Both the position numbers and the translations under genes were made by a program. Shown piece after piece: positions 34,323 to 44,237 of a stretch of DNA of 64,000 nucleotides. This stretch comes from Adenophora triphylla var. japonica (taxonomy: Eukaryota > Streptophyta > Magnoliopsida > Asterales > Campanulaceae): assembly GCA_022495995.1 (NCBI GenBank), contig JAFEMH010000745.1, forward strand, positions 529,001 through 593,000. The letters run 5' to 3'. A model generated the notes under the pieces. The model was not told the DNA's origin. It did not search any database and worked only from the letters and a program-made list of their open reading frames with translations. Within the stretch, counting starts at the first letter, position 1. Every line of letters starts with the position of its first letter.

Positions 34323-34895
34323 CTATACTAGGGTCTACCTATCCTTAAGTAAGACTAAGAAAAAAAAATAGTCTCTCAGTCAACCTTCGTAGGTTCTAGT
34401 ACCTTTCTCTTTCAATCAAGTCCTCCATGGACATTGTAATTAATCTTCAATTTTCTATAAAAGAGTCTTCTTCTTTTCTTACTAGACTTAAGACATTATT
34501 TGCACACCTACATTACATTTAATGAAATGGTTTTATCTTATATGATCACTTGCATTGCTCAACAAATAATCTCCCGAAATAATTAACGTTTTGATTAATC
34601 AGTGTGAGAAAGTCAACTAATGCCTTTCTTATACACTCTCCTTACCTCACAAAAGGCCTTCATCAAGCCATACACTTTCCCAATCATGTCCTCACCTCCA
34701 TCTTGACCAAGTCAATGACGTCATCATCTTCAAGGGACAACAAAAGGCCACTCAGCTTCGAAAGATTGACCCCATGTCGACAACAACCTAGGAGCTTGCC
34801 TTAGACCTTAATGGTATCAAGAAAGTTCAAGCAGGGGCTCGCCTTGGCCCTCAAGTGCTTCAAAAAAAAAAGAAGAGAAAAAGAAAAAAATCTTA

Positions 34896-35080
34896 GTGCA
34901 AAAAGAGTAATGCCCAGCTAGGCTGAAAAACCCAAAAAAGGACAGTCTAGGCAAAAAACAGGGTTGCACATACAAAAAAAGAAAAGAAAAGAAAAAAATG
35001 TAGTGCAAAAAGAGTAATACCCAGCTAGGCTAAAAACCTTGTAAAGGGATAGTCTAGGCAAAAAACAGGGTTGCACATAA
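34896..35080 (+). other. Paired CTAGG hairpins (motif 2) after the E2 gag stop
   Basis: Two copies about 107 bp apart. Copy 1 (34,915-34,952): CTAGGCT ... AACCC/GG ... AGTCTAG. Copy 2 (35,022-35,059): CTAGGCTA ... CCTT-GTA-AAGG ... TAGTCTAG. Each is enclosed by a further GTGCAA ... TTGCAC pair. The inner stems differ from those in E1 but still pair. The two sit between the last sense stop and the first motif 1, exactly as in E1. Confidence 0.6.
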
Positions 35081-35407
35081 AAAAAATGAGGCCAAGGACC
35101 CGGCACCGCCAATCAAAAGCTTGACGGAGGGGCAAAATCAAAGCTCGAAGAACGGATGTTGTCGATAACAATGGAGTGGTCAAAGCAAAGGCCGAAGCAT
35201 ACTTAAGTCCTTATGCTAGATCCAAATTCTTTCTCTCCCGATGAGAGATGAAAATCAGGAAACAATTGAAGCAGCCGTCCAAGAATGACTTGGTCAAGGA
35301 ATCATCCCGAGGCCCACGCCTCATCATCCAGTCTTCTCATCCAAACCTTTTCACTAAAGGAACCACAAATCCCATTTCCCAAAGCCAAACACAGTCCGGC
35401 CAAAGCC

Positions 35408-35455
35408 GAACTACGGCGACCTGAGCTCCTCACAATGAGGGGAACGTAGGCAACC
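35408..35455 (+). other. Motif 1 hairpin, E2 copy after gag
   Basis: GAACTACG, GCGACCTGAG, then inner stem CTCCTCA-CAA-TGAGGGG (7 bp, one G-T), then AACGTAGGCAACC. The outer arms CTACG/CGTAG are perfect. It is the clearest copy in the window. Confidence 0.7.
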
Positions 35456-37065
35456 AGAAATGGTCCGGTCATAAGCATATTCAAATTCCCGAAAACCCGA
35501 TCTCATCAATGACCTTCCTATACACAGACCTTTCTTTCACACCCAGCCAACCTTGATCCGCGACATTGGTTGACTTTCTCCTCATGATTAATAAGAATGT
35601 TTTTTCATATCGAGATTAGTGGTTGAATAACCCGAACATTAATAAAGGGTTTTAAGCAATCTTGTGATCATTGTAAATAAAACAAGTTTTCAGATGTCTT
35701 GACAAGTCTTCCCTTTCTACATCTTAGGAAAAATAGTGCTAAACACTGATTTTCTGTCAGCAGGGGCTTTCATACACTTTTTACAAACCCTTCTACGCTT
35801 ATACTCTTTCAAAAGAGTCAAACCCAAAGCGAGTTTTTGTGCCTACATCGAATAAGGCCATCAAGATAACACAAAATCGGGATCTATTCCCATCTTTCGA
35901 AAAATATGCCCCTGCATGTATAAATTTCTGAAATTCTCTTCGTCTATATCTTCTTAAGGTTGACTGAGCGACTAAAGAAAATAAGGAAGTAAATATGGAA
36001 GGATAGGTTTTTCCCTCTTCTGCTACAATTTGCATTAGGGCTGCCTTGAAACTCTTCAAGGTTGGGGGCTTTGCCAAGCCGTTTCTTTAGACTGGGGCTT
36101 CTTTAGCCATTTTTGAGGTCCGCATTGGGTTCCTCACTATGTCACAAGATGGATTCAGTCTTGGTTAGATTAACCTCAGGATCACTTTTGCAGTACCAAT
36201 CATATTGGAATTTTTGCTAGGTCACCAGACTGGGGCTTCACCAAGTCACTTCTTCGAAACCTAAACCTTCGCCTACTCAGTTCATCCAACCAGGGCTTTG
36301 CCAATGAAAGGATCTTTTCTTGCTTTAATAAGACATGGGGCTTTGCAGAAATTGTTCCTCAGACCGGGGCTTCGATAAGTCACATCCATCCTCAGAAGAG
36401 AGGTTTGGTCACTTTGGCATTTGCTTTAGTCTTTGGTTCTAAAAGCCTGTCAGCGTCAAGCGCCAGAGTTTGAGAAGGGAACTTTAGTCAAGACCCGAGG
36501 TTTAAACCCGATCTCAGTCAAAGAGGGAAATTTGGTCCACATGATACCCTTTGGCAGCATTAGCCAAATCTCAGCAACAGCAGCAGCTCATTCCGCACCC
36601 AAGGAATACGACCCCACCTGCTTGAAACCCGTCTTAAACAATTTCCATACGTACATCCGGACCCAGTCCCTACCATGTTTCCAAGAAAAAAAAATCACCC
36701 CTAGGCTCAAGTAACGTGCCAATTGCTAATGATAACATTTTCTCCCAAAAGCGCCTCCGTTACTTCCGTTATAACGAGATAATGCCAGGCGACAGTTTCC
36801 TAATGGTCAAAAATCCAACTTTAGCTACCTTTATCACAGATTGAGAAGTATGCTCAAGTTCTCCAAACTTAAGCTACCTCTATCACAGATTGAGAAGTAT
36901 ACTCAAGTTTTTCAAACTTTAGCTACCCCTATCTCCTCGATAGTGACGTAAGCTTTAGTCAATTCAGGTGACAACCTCCATTAATTGTCAATCAGGTGAC
37001 AACCTCCATTAATTGTCAAAACCTCAAGAATCATAGGCACTATTCCTAACTATCTAGTGAGGCTT
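35456..37065 (+). other. Non-coding middle of E2
   Basis: I see no ORF worth calling. Phrases GGGGCTTCACCAAGTC and GGGCTTTGCC recur at about 36,020-36,370. AATTGTCAATCAGGTGACAACCTCC is repeated at 36,970-37,020, and CTTTAGCTACC(T/C)TATC with GAGAAGTATRCTCAAG at 36,820-36,930. This is where pol would lie in an autonomous Tat element. Confidence 0.5.
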
Positions 37066-37109
37066 GAACTACGATCAAGGCTTGATTCCTCCGGGATACG
37101 TAGGTAGCC
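37066..37109 (+). other. Motif 1 hairpin, E2 copy before the antisense PMD gene
   Basis: GAACTACGATCAAGG, CTTGATTCCTCCGGGATA, CGTAGGTAGCC. The inner stem is ATTCC-TCC-GGGAT. It is followed by two degenerate half copies with GACCATATTGGTCACC at 37,125-37,225. Confidence 0.6.
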
Positions 37110-37854
37110 TTTCATAAAGGTCCAGCCATCCGACCATATTGGTCACCTTTTTCTTTCCCCATTCCTCATTGGTGCGTAAGCTTTTCATAAAAGTCCAACT
37201 ATATGACCATATTGGTCACCCCCCCTTTATTTGGCACATTCCCAGTAGGATCGGCCATTTGACCTTCTAGGTCACCCCGTTTCTATCCTTATAGTAAGGG
37301 ACCAATATCTCTTCGCCATGCCCCGGTAGGATCAAGTTTGTGACCTTCTTGGTCACCCAATTCCAACCTGTGTCGGCAATTCCAGTCCAATTCCAAAGGT
37401 TATGAAAAGTTCAGTTCAGGCTATGTATGTCACGCGACAAACCTGGCCACATGGCATACTAAGTCGCGCGACATACTAAGCCAACATCAGACATCAGCAA
37501 CCTGCAGTATACTGCATTCCCCAGGGCACTCCCCGACTTGTCAAAAGCTGCAAATACCACCCATTCACTTCTTAAATGCATGGGGGAGGGTTCATTTACC
37601 CCATGTACACCCATGCATTCATCCACCTGGTACATATGCAAGCCAGAAATCCATTTAAGCCATCCAATTCAAGCCATCTACCATACCATCATCCTTTCAT
37701 AAATTCGTGCAACAAAAGGGATAACAATGCACATACAAAATAAAAGAGACCAAGTCTAAAAGGTGTGCATAGCAAAATAGCATGATTTAGGGTATATGTT
37801 TTCCCTAAAAGGGTACAATAACAAAAAAAGTCATAATAATCTAGGGGGAAGGGG

Positions 37855-38083
37855 CTACTCCAAATCATCTCCGTCATCCTTTGAACCATCTTCATCATCC
37901 TCCAAACCATCTTCATCATCTCCTGAATCATCATCTTCATCCTCACCGTCGTCCTCAACCTCCTCAGGCTCATCATCAGGATCGTCAGAGGGTGCCTCGT
38001 AGGCCACGGTCCCCATGCTATAATAGTCATCAAGCTCAGTGATAACAGCAGAATCAAGCTCGTAGTCCGTGGCGATCTCAGCC

Positions 38084-38124
<41 letters not shown>

Positions 38125-41100
38125 GTCACTCTCGACGGGTCGGCGAAGAGGCACATTTGCATTCTTTGTCCGAAGCTTCGGTCCGCTAGTGCCCCCGCTG
38201 GTGCCCACGTCATCAAAGCAGCTCTTCTTCTTTCTCGGTTGGCCAGGTGGAGAGATATTGACCGAGCCTTGTGACCGACAGTGGTTCTTCCAAAAGCTCA
38301 CGCCTTTCTGGAGCTTACCGATCATGGCCACACGCAGCAAAGCCCTAGTCAAATGCCCGTAAGCTCCGGGCCGACACTGCTATGCGTACACAATAAATGT
38401 CAAAATGCAGTTATTGATAACAGAAAGGGATGCAAGCAATCCAAAATACGCAAAGGGCAGTACTTACGGATTTAGAACCTCGCGGGAGCAGCAGACGAGG
38501 ATGAGTCTGTGACATGTCAATATGAGCTCGCCGCATACGACCGCCACCCTGGTAATCAATGAAAGTCGGGGGCAAAGGAGGTCTAGCCACATGGCCAGTC
38601 GAGGGTCCCGCACTCTGAGCACCATAACCAACTCTGATCTGTGGGGACTGAAGATTCCTAGCCACATACAAGGTGTAATCTCCATCCCGTGTAAAGAGAT
38701 GTGCCGCCATACCTACAATCAAAGCATCTACATTCGCCAGCTGGCAAGGCAGTCACATCCTAGCTGGAGGGTCATCAGGGATTCGAGCAGGCATATTGGG
38801 CCCATGCTGTCTGAACACCCTCTCTGCTAAGTATAGGGCATCTCCGGACAAACCCACCAGTAGCTTGCGACATTCTGTCAAGTGCGCAGCATGATCCAAA
38901 TCCATATCATCATAACGGCCAGTCCAAGGGAATAAACTCAACCTCTGGGGAGTCCCTCTCAAGCATATCAGCGTATCATGATACGAGGTTGTAATCCTGC
39001 ACCTCACACCCTCCGTCGTCCTAGTCTATCTCCTGGCATTCTTCATCCACCGTCTGAGAGCAAGAAAAGTGGTAGCAGGAAACTCATCCCGAATCTGCCA
39101 TGCATAACAGCCAAAAACCTTGTAGGCCCAAGCCTGAAAAGAAGAAGAAGAAGTCAAAACAAGGAAAATAATGGTAGAGTGAAATGTGCAAAAGAAAAGA
39201 AGTCAAGGTGAGAGAATACCTCGAAGGCCAGGTGACAGCAGGTGAAATACTTCGTCTTCCCTCTGCTGATGTCATCTAGGGCCAAGTACATCTCGGCTAA
39301 ACCTGCCTCACCCCAGGACAAATTCCCCACGGCATCCCAAGCTCTCAGAAGCTCCAACAGTGAAATCAGGGCAGTAGATGCACTGTTGATAAACAGCATG
39401 TCAGAAAAACCCACCCATACAAAGGCTCTCGCCAATCTCTCGGCTCTCAGCCGGCTCTCAGCAGAATCATCAATAACAGGGTAGTCCCTACTCTGCTCCC
39501 CAATCAAACCATGTAGCTCACCCAGCTCGTATCCATTCCCCTTTTTGATCTGGGGAACGAAACCAAGTAAGCTCATAAGGTCGGCATCAGCAATAGGCTG
39601 GGGCTCAGCTACCTGTGCAGGCTCGTCCATATAGAGTGGCTCAGCCGTAAAGGGCAATCCCGTGATGACCGCAAAATCATACGGTGTGACTGTCGTCTCA
39701 CCCCAGGAGAAATGGAATGAGTGAGTGGTCTCCCACCAAAACTCCCTAAATGCCTTCACCAAATCCACACTCCTCTGGGTGTCTCCGATGGCCTTCGCCA
39801 TCTCAAAAAATTGCCCCAGCCCAACGGCGTAGACCATGCCCTTAGGCGAATGTATCTGCTCCTGGCTGCCCGGCAAGATCTGCCATAGCCTACCAATCAC
39901 CTCCGGAGAACCTCGGGTGCGCAATCCCTACAGGTAAACATAGCACAGGTATAAATATCTCATGCTGTTTCTCAAAATCATCTCAAGTGAAAATAGGTCA
40001 AAACCTATCAATGTAGAACATGCATTTAGCATCACATTTCCTAATTCAATCCATGTTCACATACAAATTCATGTTAAATCATTGCAGTCTGGAAAATCAA
40101 GTTCCAATCAATTTCACCCAAATCAAAATTTTTTAACCTAGCAAAGGTTACGTACCACATTTTTATTCCCGACATCCGAGGTGTGTTCATCAAGCTGTGG
40201 ATAGAAATCCCCTCTTTGAGCTTGCGAAATGAATGGCCTTTGGTTCCGCTGAACCCCCTGTGATGTACCCGATTTTTTGAAATCAACAAAACGGAGTCGC
40301 CACGCCATTTTTATTTTAAGGGCCAAAACTTTGAAAAATGCCCAAGATTAGAGATTTGGGTTCGGAGGTCACGTTACACTCCGGGAAGAACGTTAGGGTT
40401 CACCCGGAATGCCTCGTAAAACGAGTCTTCCTAATTTGAAACCATTTGTGTGTGTGTATGTGTTTTGGTCAAAATAAATGTAAACTGAAAAAACTAAAAA
40501 TTTAGAACTCTTTTTAAGACATTAAACAAGTCCCATGATTTTTGGTATGATTTTAGGGTTGAGTTTTGGTACTCAAAAGACTCCTTGAAGTTGAAAATCA
40601 ATTCTGCCAGAATGAAAAAGGGAGTGGACACTTGATTTTGAAATGGATTTAAGGGTTTTAAAACTTCAGAATCTGAGGAAAGTCAGAGAATGAAAGTTGT
40701 TCAAAACATCTTAAATAAGGTTACTGCAAAAGATTTTTATGATTGGAGATGATTTGATGGACCAAAACTTTCAGGAAATCACAGATGTGAAATCTGGATT
40801 TCCAGAGACTGCTAAACTGACCTTTGGAAAATAATTTGAAGAAGGGAGTTATACTCACGAAAAAAATAAAGTAAAAATATGTATGGAATGCTACGGATGT
40901 TGGCTACAAAAAGTAGTCTGTAGTCAATACCAAATTCCAAGTTTTTCTGTATCCAAAAAATTAGACCATGGACAGAGGTCTTAGAGAAATGCTACTGGAC
41001 AGAAACATTCTCTTGAAGGAAAATGTGATTTTAAAGGAGTTTTGCAGCCATGCTTGTCCCCATTTACTTAGGCTTTGATTAGTAATCACTAAAAATTTTA

Positions 41101-42035
41101 GTGGTGATCTACTATATCAAGCCATCCTTAGGGTACATTAGGACTTAAAGCATTTCATTTGCTTGGGAAGGGGAGATTTTTGTAAAGATGTAAATTGAAC
41201 AAGATGAACAAGAAATTAAAAGAGAGTTTTAGGGTTTAAAGAAGGAGGGTTTACCAATGATGGTTTAACCCTATCTTCCTTGGTTTGAAGCTTGACTTGA
41301 GGAGTATCAAGATTTGAATGTGTTTAGGTGTTTAGAGAGTGTTTGATGATAGAGTTGGTCAAAGAGAAAACAAGTAGATAACACTTAAGTCCTCTATGTT
41401 TTCTCTCTAATCCTCCTCTTTAGTGTTGATTTAAGCTTGAGCTTGTGTATGTTTAAGAGTGATTTGAGGGTGTTTGGAGTGAGATTGGGAAAGACTCAAG
41501 AGAAAATGGTGGCAATCTAAGGATTCCCACTGTTTTCTCTCTGTTTTTCACCAGAGTATAGCTTCTGTGAGCAAATTGTGTTGTGTAAACTGAGAGCAAA
41601 TCACCAGAGTATAGCTTCTGTGAGCAAATTGTGTTGTGTAAACTGAGAGAGAAGGGTTCAATTTATAGGCCACTGGGGGAAACAAAGATGTCCGCGCGGA
41701 TCTAAGCGTAGGCGTGCACTGTTCATTTCGCTGCTGCAGGCTTTGGACAGGAGGAATATTATTTTCAAAAATTCAACCAGCTGTTGTTCCAGCAACTTCC
41801 AGTTTCGGAAATTCAACATTTGTGAGATTCCTTTGCTTGTTTAGCCTCAAATAGCAATCCCCAATTTACCCTTACTTTGTTAGAAAAGTTAGAAATGTTA
41901 GGGATGTTAGGACTTTTGTTAGTTTTCTAACGAAAATACTAACGACTCAAATTGGAGCACTTACACCCCCTTCCGTCGATTAGCCAACTCGGCGTGTTGT
42001 GGAGCTCTCTTGGTAGGACGTGTTCTAGGAGGCAT
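37855..42035 (-). pseudogene. Antisense PMD gene of E2, four exons
   Basis: Exon 1 runs from ATG at 42,035 (MPPRTRPTKRAPQHAE) to 41,966 and, across solo LTR F, to 40,156. Exons 2-4 are 39,927-39,220, 39,133-38,468 and 38,379-37,855. All borders are GT/AG and phase 0, giving about 690 codons. PMD signatures: FREFWWETTHSFHFSWGET, PYDFAVITGLPF, LSWGEAGLAEMYLALDD, and AWAYKVFGCYAWQI at the start of exon 3. Stops lie at 39,026-39,028 (TAG) and 38,753-38,755 (TGA). Exon 4 has a run of 14 Asp from a GAT repeat (about 38,084-38,126) and a long acidic tail. Gene structure matches the E1 antisense PMD gene, so the gene was acquired before these families split or was exchanged. A regulatory or silencing-evasion role is possible but unproven. 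Confidence 0.82.
40258..41965 (-). mobile_element. Solo LTR F inside exon 1 of the antisense PMD gene
   Basis: It runs TGTGATGTACCC ... GCACTTACA between duplicated CCCCC (40,253-40,257; 41,966-41,970), 1,708 bp. On the minus strand it begins TGTAAGTGCTCCAA. Deleting it restores the exon (..RRKG | VQRNQ..). The promoter on minus: TATAAAT (41,667-41,661), with the perfect palindrome TCCGCGCGGA (41,691-41,700) 23 nt upstream. A 64-bp tandem duplication lies at about 41,542-41,645. Confidence 0.85.
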
Positions 42036-42194
42036 TTCCTCAATTGAATCGGACTCGAAATGTTTGGTTTCTCTCGATTCCTCTCAATTTCCCTCTGATG
42101 TCTACTCTCTCTCTCTTCTCGTTTTCGTCTCCCTCTCAATTTCAATTTTAATTGAGTTTCAAATGACGACTGTGCAAATTTTTAAAGAATCTGT

Positions 42195-42237
42195 CCACAT
42201 GGCTTCTTATGTCGTGCGACATACTTAGCCCATGTGG
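42195..42237 (-). promoter_or_regulatory. 43-bp nested palindrome upstream of the E2 antisense PMD start
   Basis: The outer arms CCACATGG (42,195-42,202) and CCATGTGG (42,230-42,237) are perfect. Inside is TATGTCGTGCGACATA (42,208-42,223), the same word as in the E2 LTR promoter. It lies 160-200 bp upstream of the antisense ATG at 42,035. Confidence 0.6.
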
Positions 42238-42426
42238 CTAGTTTTTACAATTTTGCCCCTAAAGGCTCAATTTTACAATTTTGTCCCCCATAGGCCTGTT
42301 TTATCCATTGTGCCCCTGACATTTCCAATCATATAAATCAAATTTTCCTTCTAGTGCCCCCGTGGCCTATTTTACAAATATACCCCCGTGGCTCGTTTTA
42401 TTAATTTTGCCCCTGGCATTTTCAAT

Positions 42427-42765
42427 CCTATCTCTCAAAATTATCGGGTCCTTCCCGTTTCTTTACAAAAGTTATCGGGTCCTTCCCACTTTTTTTTAAA
42501 AAAAATTATTGGGTCCTTCCCGTTTCTTTACAAAATTATTGGGTCCTTCCCGTTTGCTTTAAATAAAATCATCGGGTCCTTCCCGTTTCTTTACAAAAAA
42601 TTATTAGGTCCTTCCCGTTTGCTTTAAATAAAATCATCGGGTCCTTCCCGTTTTCTTTAAATAAAATCATTGGGTCCTTCTCGTTTTCTTTAAATAATTA
42701 AATTATCGGGTACGTCCCGTTTCTTTACAAAAATTATCGGGTCCTTCCCACTTCTTTACAAAATC
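42427..42765 (+). repeat. Tandem CGGG-TCCTT-CCCG hairpin array in E2
   Basis: About ten units of 30-37 bp, each with CGGGTCCTTCCCG (or TGGGTCCTTCCCG) followed by TTTCTTTACAAAA or TTTGCTTTAAATAAAA. The 13-nt word is a 4-bp stem with a 5-nt loop. Linkers alternate between two types. Confidence 0.8.
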
Positions 42766-43797
42766 CATTCTCTCTCGCGATCTCCGTTATTCCCGAATGA
42801 AGGAATAACATTTCGCTCTCTCGCGATCTCCGTTATTCCAGAATGAAGGAATAACATTTGGCTCTCTTTCGATCTCAGTTATTCCAAGATGAAGAAATAA
42901 CATTTCGACCTCTCTCGCGATCTCCGTTATTCCCGAATGAAGGAATAACATTTCGCTCTCTCGCGATCTCCGTTATTCCAGAATGAAGGAATAACATTTC
43001 GCTCTCTTTCGATCTCCGTTATTCCAAGATGAAGGAATAACATTTCGACCTCTCTCGCGATCTCCGTTATTCCCGAATGAAGGAATAACATTTCGCTCTC
43101 TCGCGATCTCCGTTATTCCAGAATGAAGGAATAACATTTTGCTCTCTTTCGATCTCCGTTATTCCAAGATGAAGGAATAACATTTCGACCTCTCTCGCGA
43201 TCTCCGTTATCTCAAGATGAAGGAATAACATTTCGACCTCTCTCGCGATCTCCGTTATTCCAGAATGAAGGAATAACATTTCGCTCTCTCGCGATCTCCG
43301 TTATTCCCGAATGAAGGAATAACATTTCGCTCTCTCGTGATCTCCGTTATTCCAGAATGAAGGAATAACATTTTGCTCTCTTTCGATCTCCGTTATTCCA
43401 AGATGAAGGAATAACATTTCGACCTCTCTCGCGATCTCCGTTATTCCAAGATGAAGGAATAACATTTCGACCTCTCTCGCGATCTCCGTTATTCCAGAAT
43501 GAAGGAATAACATTTCGCTCTCTCGCGATCTCCGTTATTCCAGAATGAAGGAATAACATTTCGCTCTCTTTCGATCTCCGTTATTCCAAGATGAAGGAAT
43601 AACATTTCGACCTCTCTCGCGATCTCCGTTATTCCAGAATGAAGGAATAACATTTCGCTCTCTCGCGATCTCCGTTATTCCAGAATGAAGGAATAACATT
43701 TCGCTCTCTCGCGATCTCCGTTATTCCAAGATGAAGGAATAACATTTCGACCTCTCTCGCGATCTCCGTTATTCCAGAATGAAGGAATAACATTTCG
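42766..43797 (+). repeat. 46-bp tandem hairpin array in E2, about 22 units
   Basis: The unit contains TCTCGCGATCTCC and then GTTATTCC-N8-GGAATAAC, a perfect 8-bp stem with loop AGAATGAA, CGAATGAA or AAGATGAA. Units occur in three alternating subtypes (CAGAATG, CCGAATG, CAAGATG) in higher-order order. The minus-strand ORFs through it are repeat artefacts. Confidence 0.88.
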
Positions 43798-43812
43798 ACT
43801 CAGTAAAAGTTC

Positions 43813-43855
43813 GAACTACGACCTGGCTTGATTCCTCCGGAATACGTAGGTAGCC
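43813..43855 (+). other. Motif 1 hairpin, E2 3' copy 1
   Basis: GAACTACGACCTGG, CTTGATTCCTCCGGAATA, CGTAGGTAGCC. The inner stem ATTCC/GGAAT is a perfect 5 bp here, while copy 2 and the 37,066 copy have GGGAT in the same place. Confidence 0.6.
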
Positions 43856-43914
43856 TACTTTAGGTTCAGCCAATTCGTCACATATGACACCCCTTTCCCC
43901 GGTGGATCTTTTTC

Positions 43915-43958
43915 GAACTACGATTATGGCTTGATTCCTCCGGGATACGTAGGTAGCC
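43915..43958 (+). other. Motif 1 hairpin, E2 3' copy 2
   Basis: GAACTACGATTATGG, CTTGATTCCTCCGGGATA, CGTAGGTAGCC, ending about 120 bp before the 3' LTR. E1 has its 3' copy about 90 bp before its 3' LTR, so the position is conserved. Confidence 0.6.
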
Positions 43959-44064
43959 TTCCAAAGGTTCAGCCACTTGACCACCTTGGTCACCCAATCC
44001 GTCTCGGCATTCGCCAGATCGGATCCTTTTCTATCGACAACCCCACTCGCCTTGCAAGTGACGT

Positions 44065-44078
44065 TGCCGAGGGGCTTC
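44065..44078 (+). other. Polypurine-tract region of E2
   Basis: TTGCCGAGGGGCTTC abuts the 3' LTR start TGTAAG. The GAGGGGC core matches the site before the E1 3' LTR. Confidence 0.5.
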
Positions 44079-44237
44079 TGTAAGTACCCAAATCTGGATC
44101 ATGCCTTCCGGTTAAATTTCCCGGAAATTCCCCGGACTTTCCTAAAGTTCAGGAGCAATTCGGGAACTGTTCCGAACCTTCCGAGGGGTGAAGGAATTAC
44201 TTGGAATTAAAAATCCACGTTTTCCTTATGGCATAAA

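Noticed and set aside
35799..36077. 92-residue minus-strand ORF in the middle of E2
   Set aside because: No recognisable motif, a single short frame in non-coding repeats, and no splice partners.
37689..38216. Met-rich minus-strand ORF
   Set aside because: Out-of-frame reading of the GAT repeat in exon 4 of the antisense PMD gene.
42766..43797. CRISPR-like array of regular repeats
   Set aside because: The spacers are themselves near-identical parts of a 46-bp tandem unit, there are no cas genes, and the setting is a plant retrotransposon.
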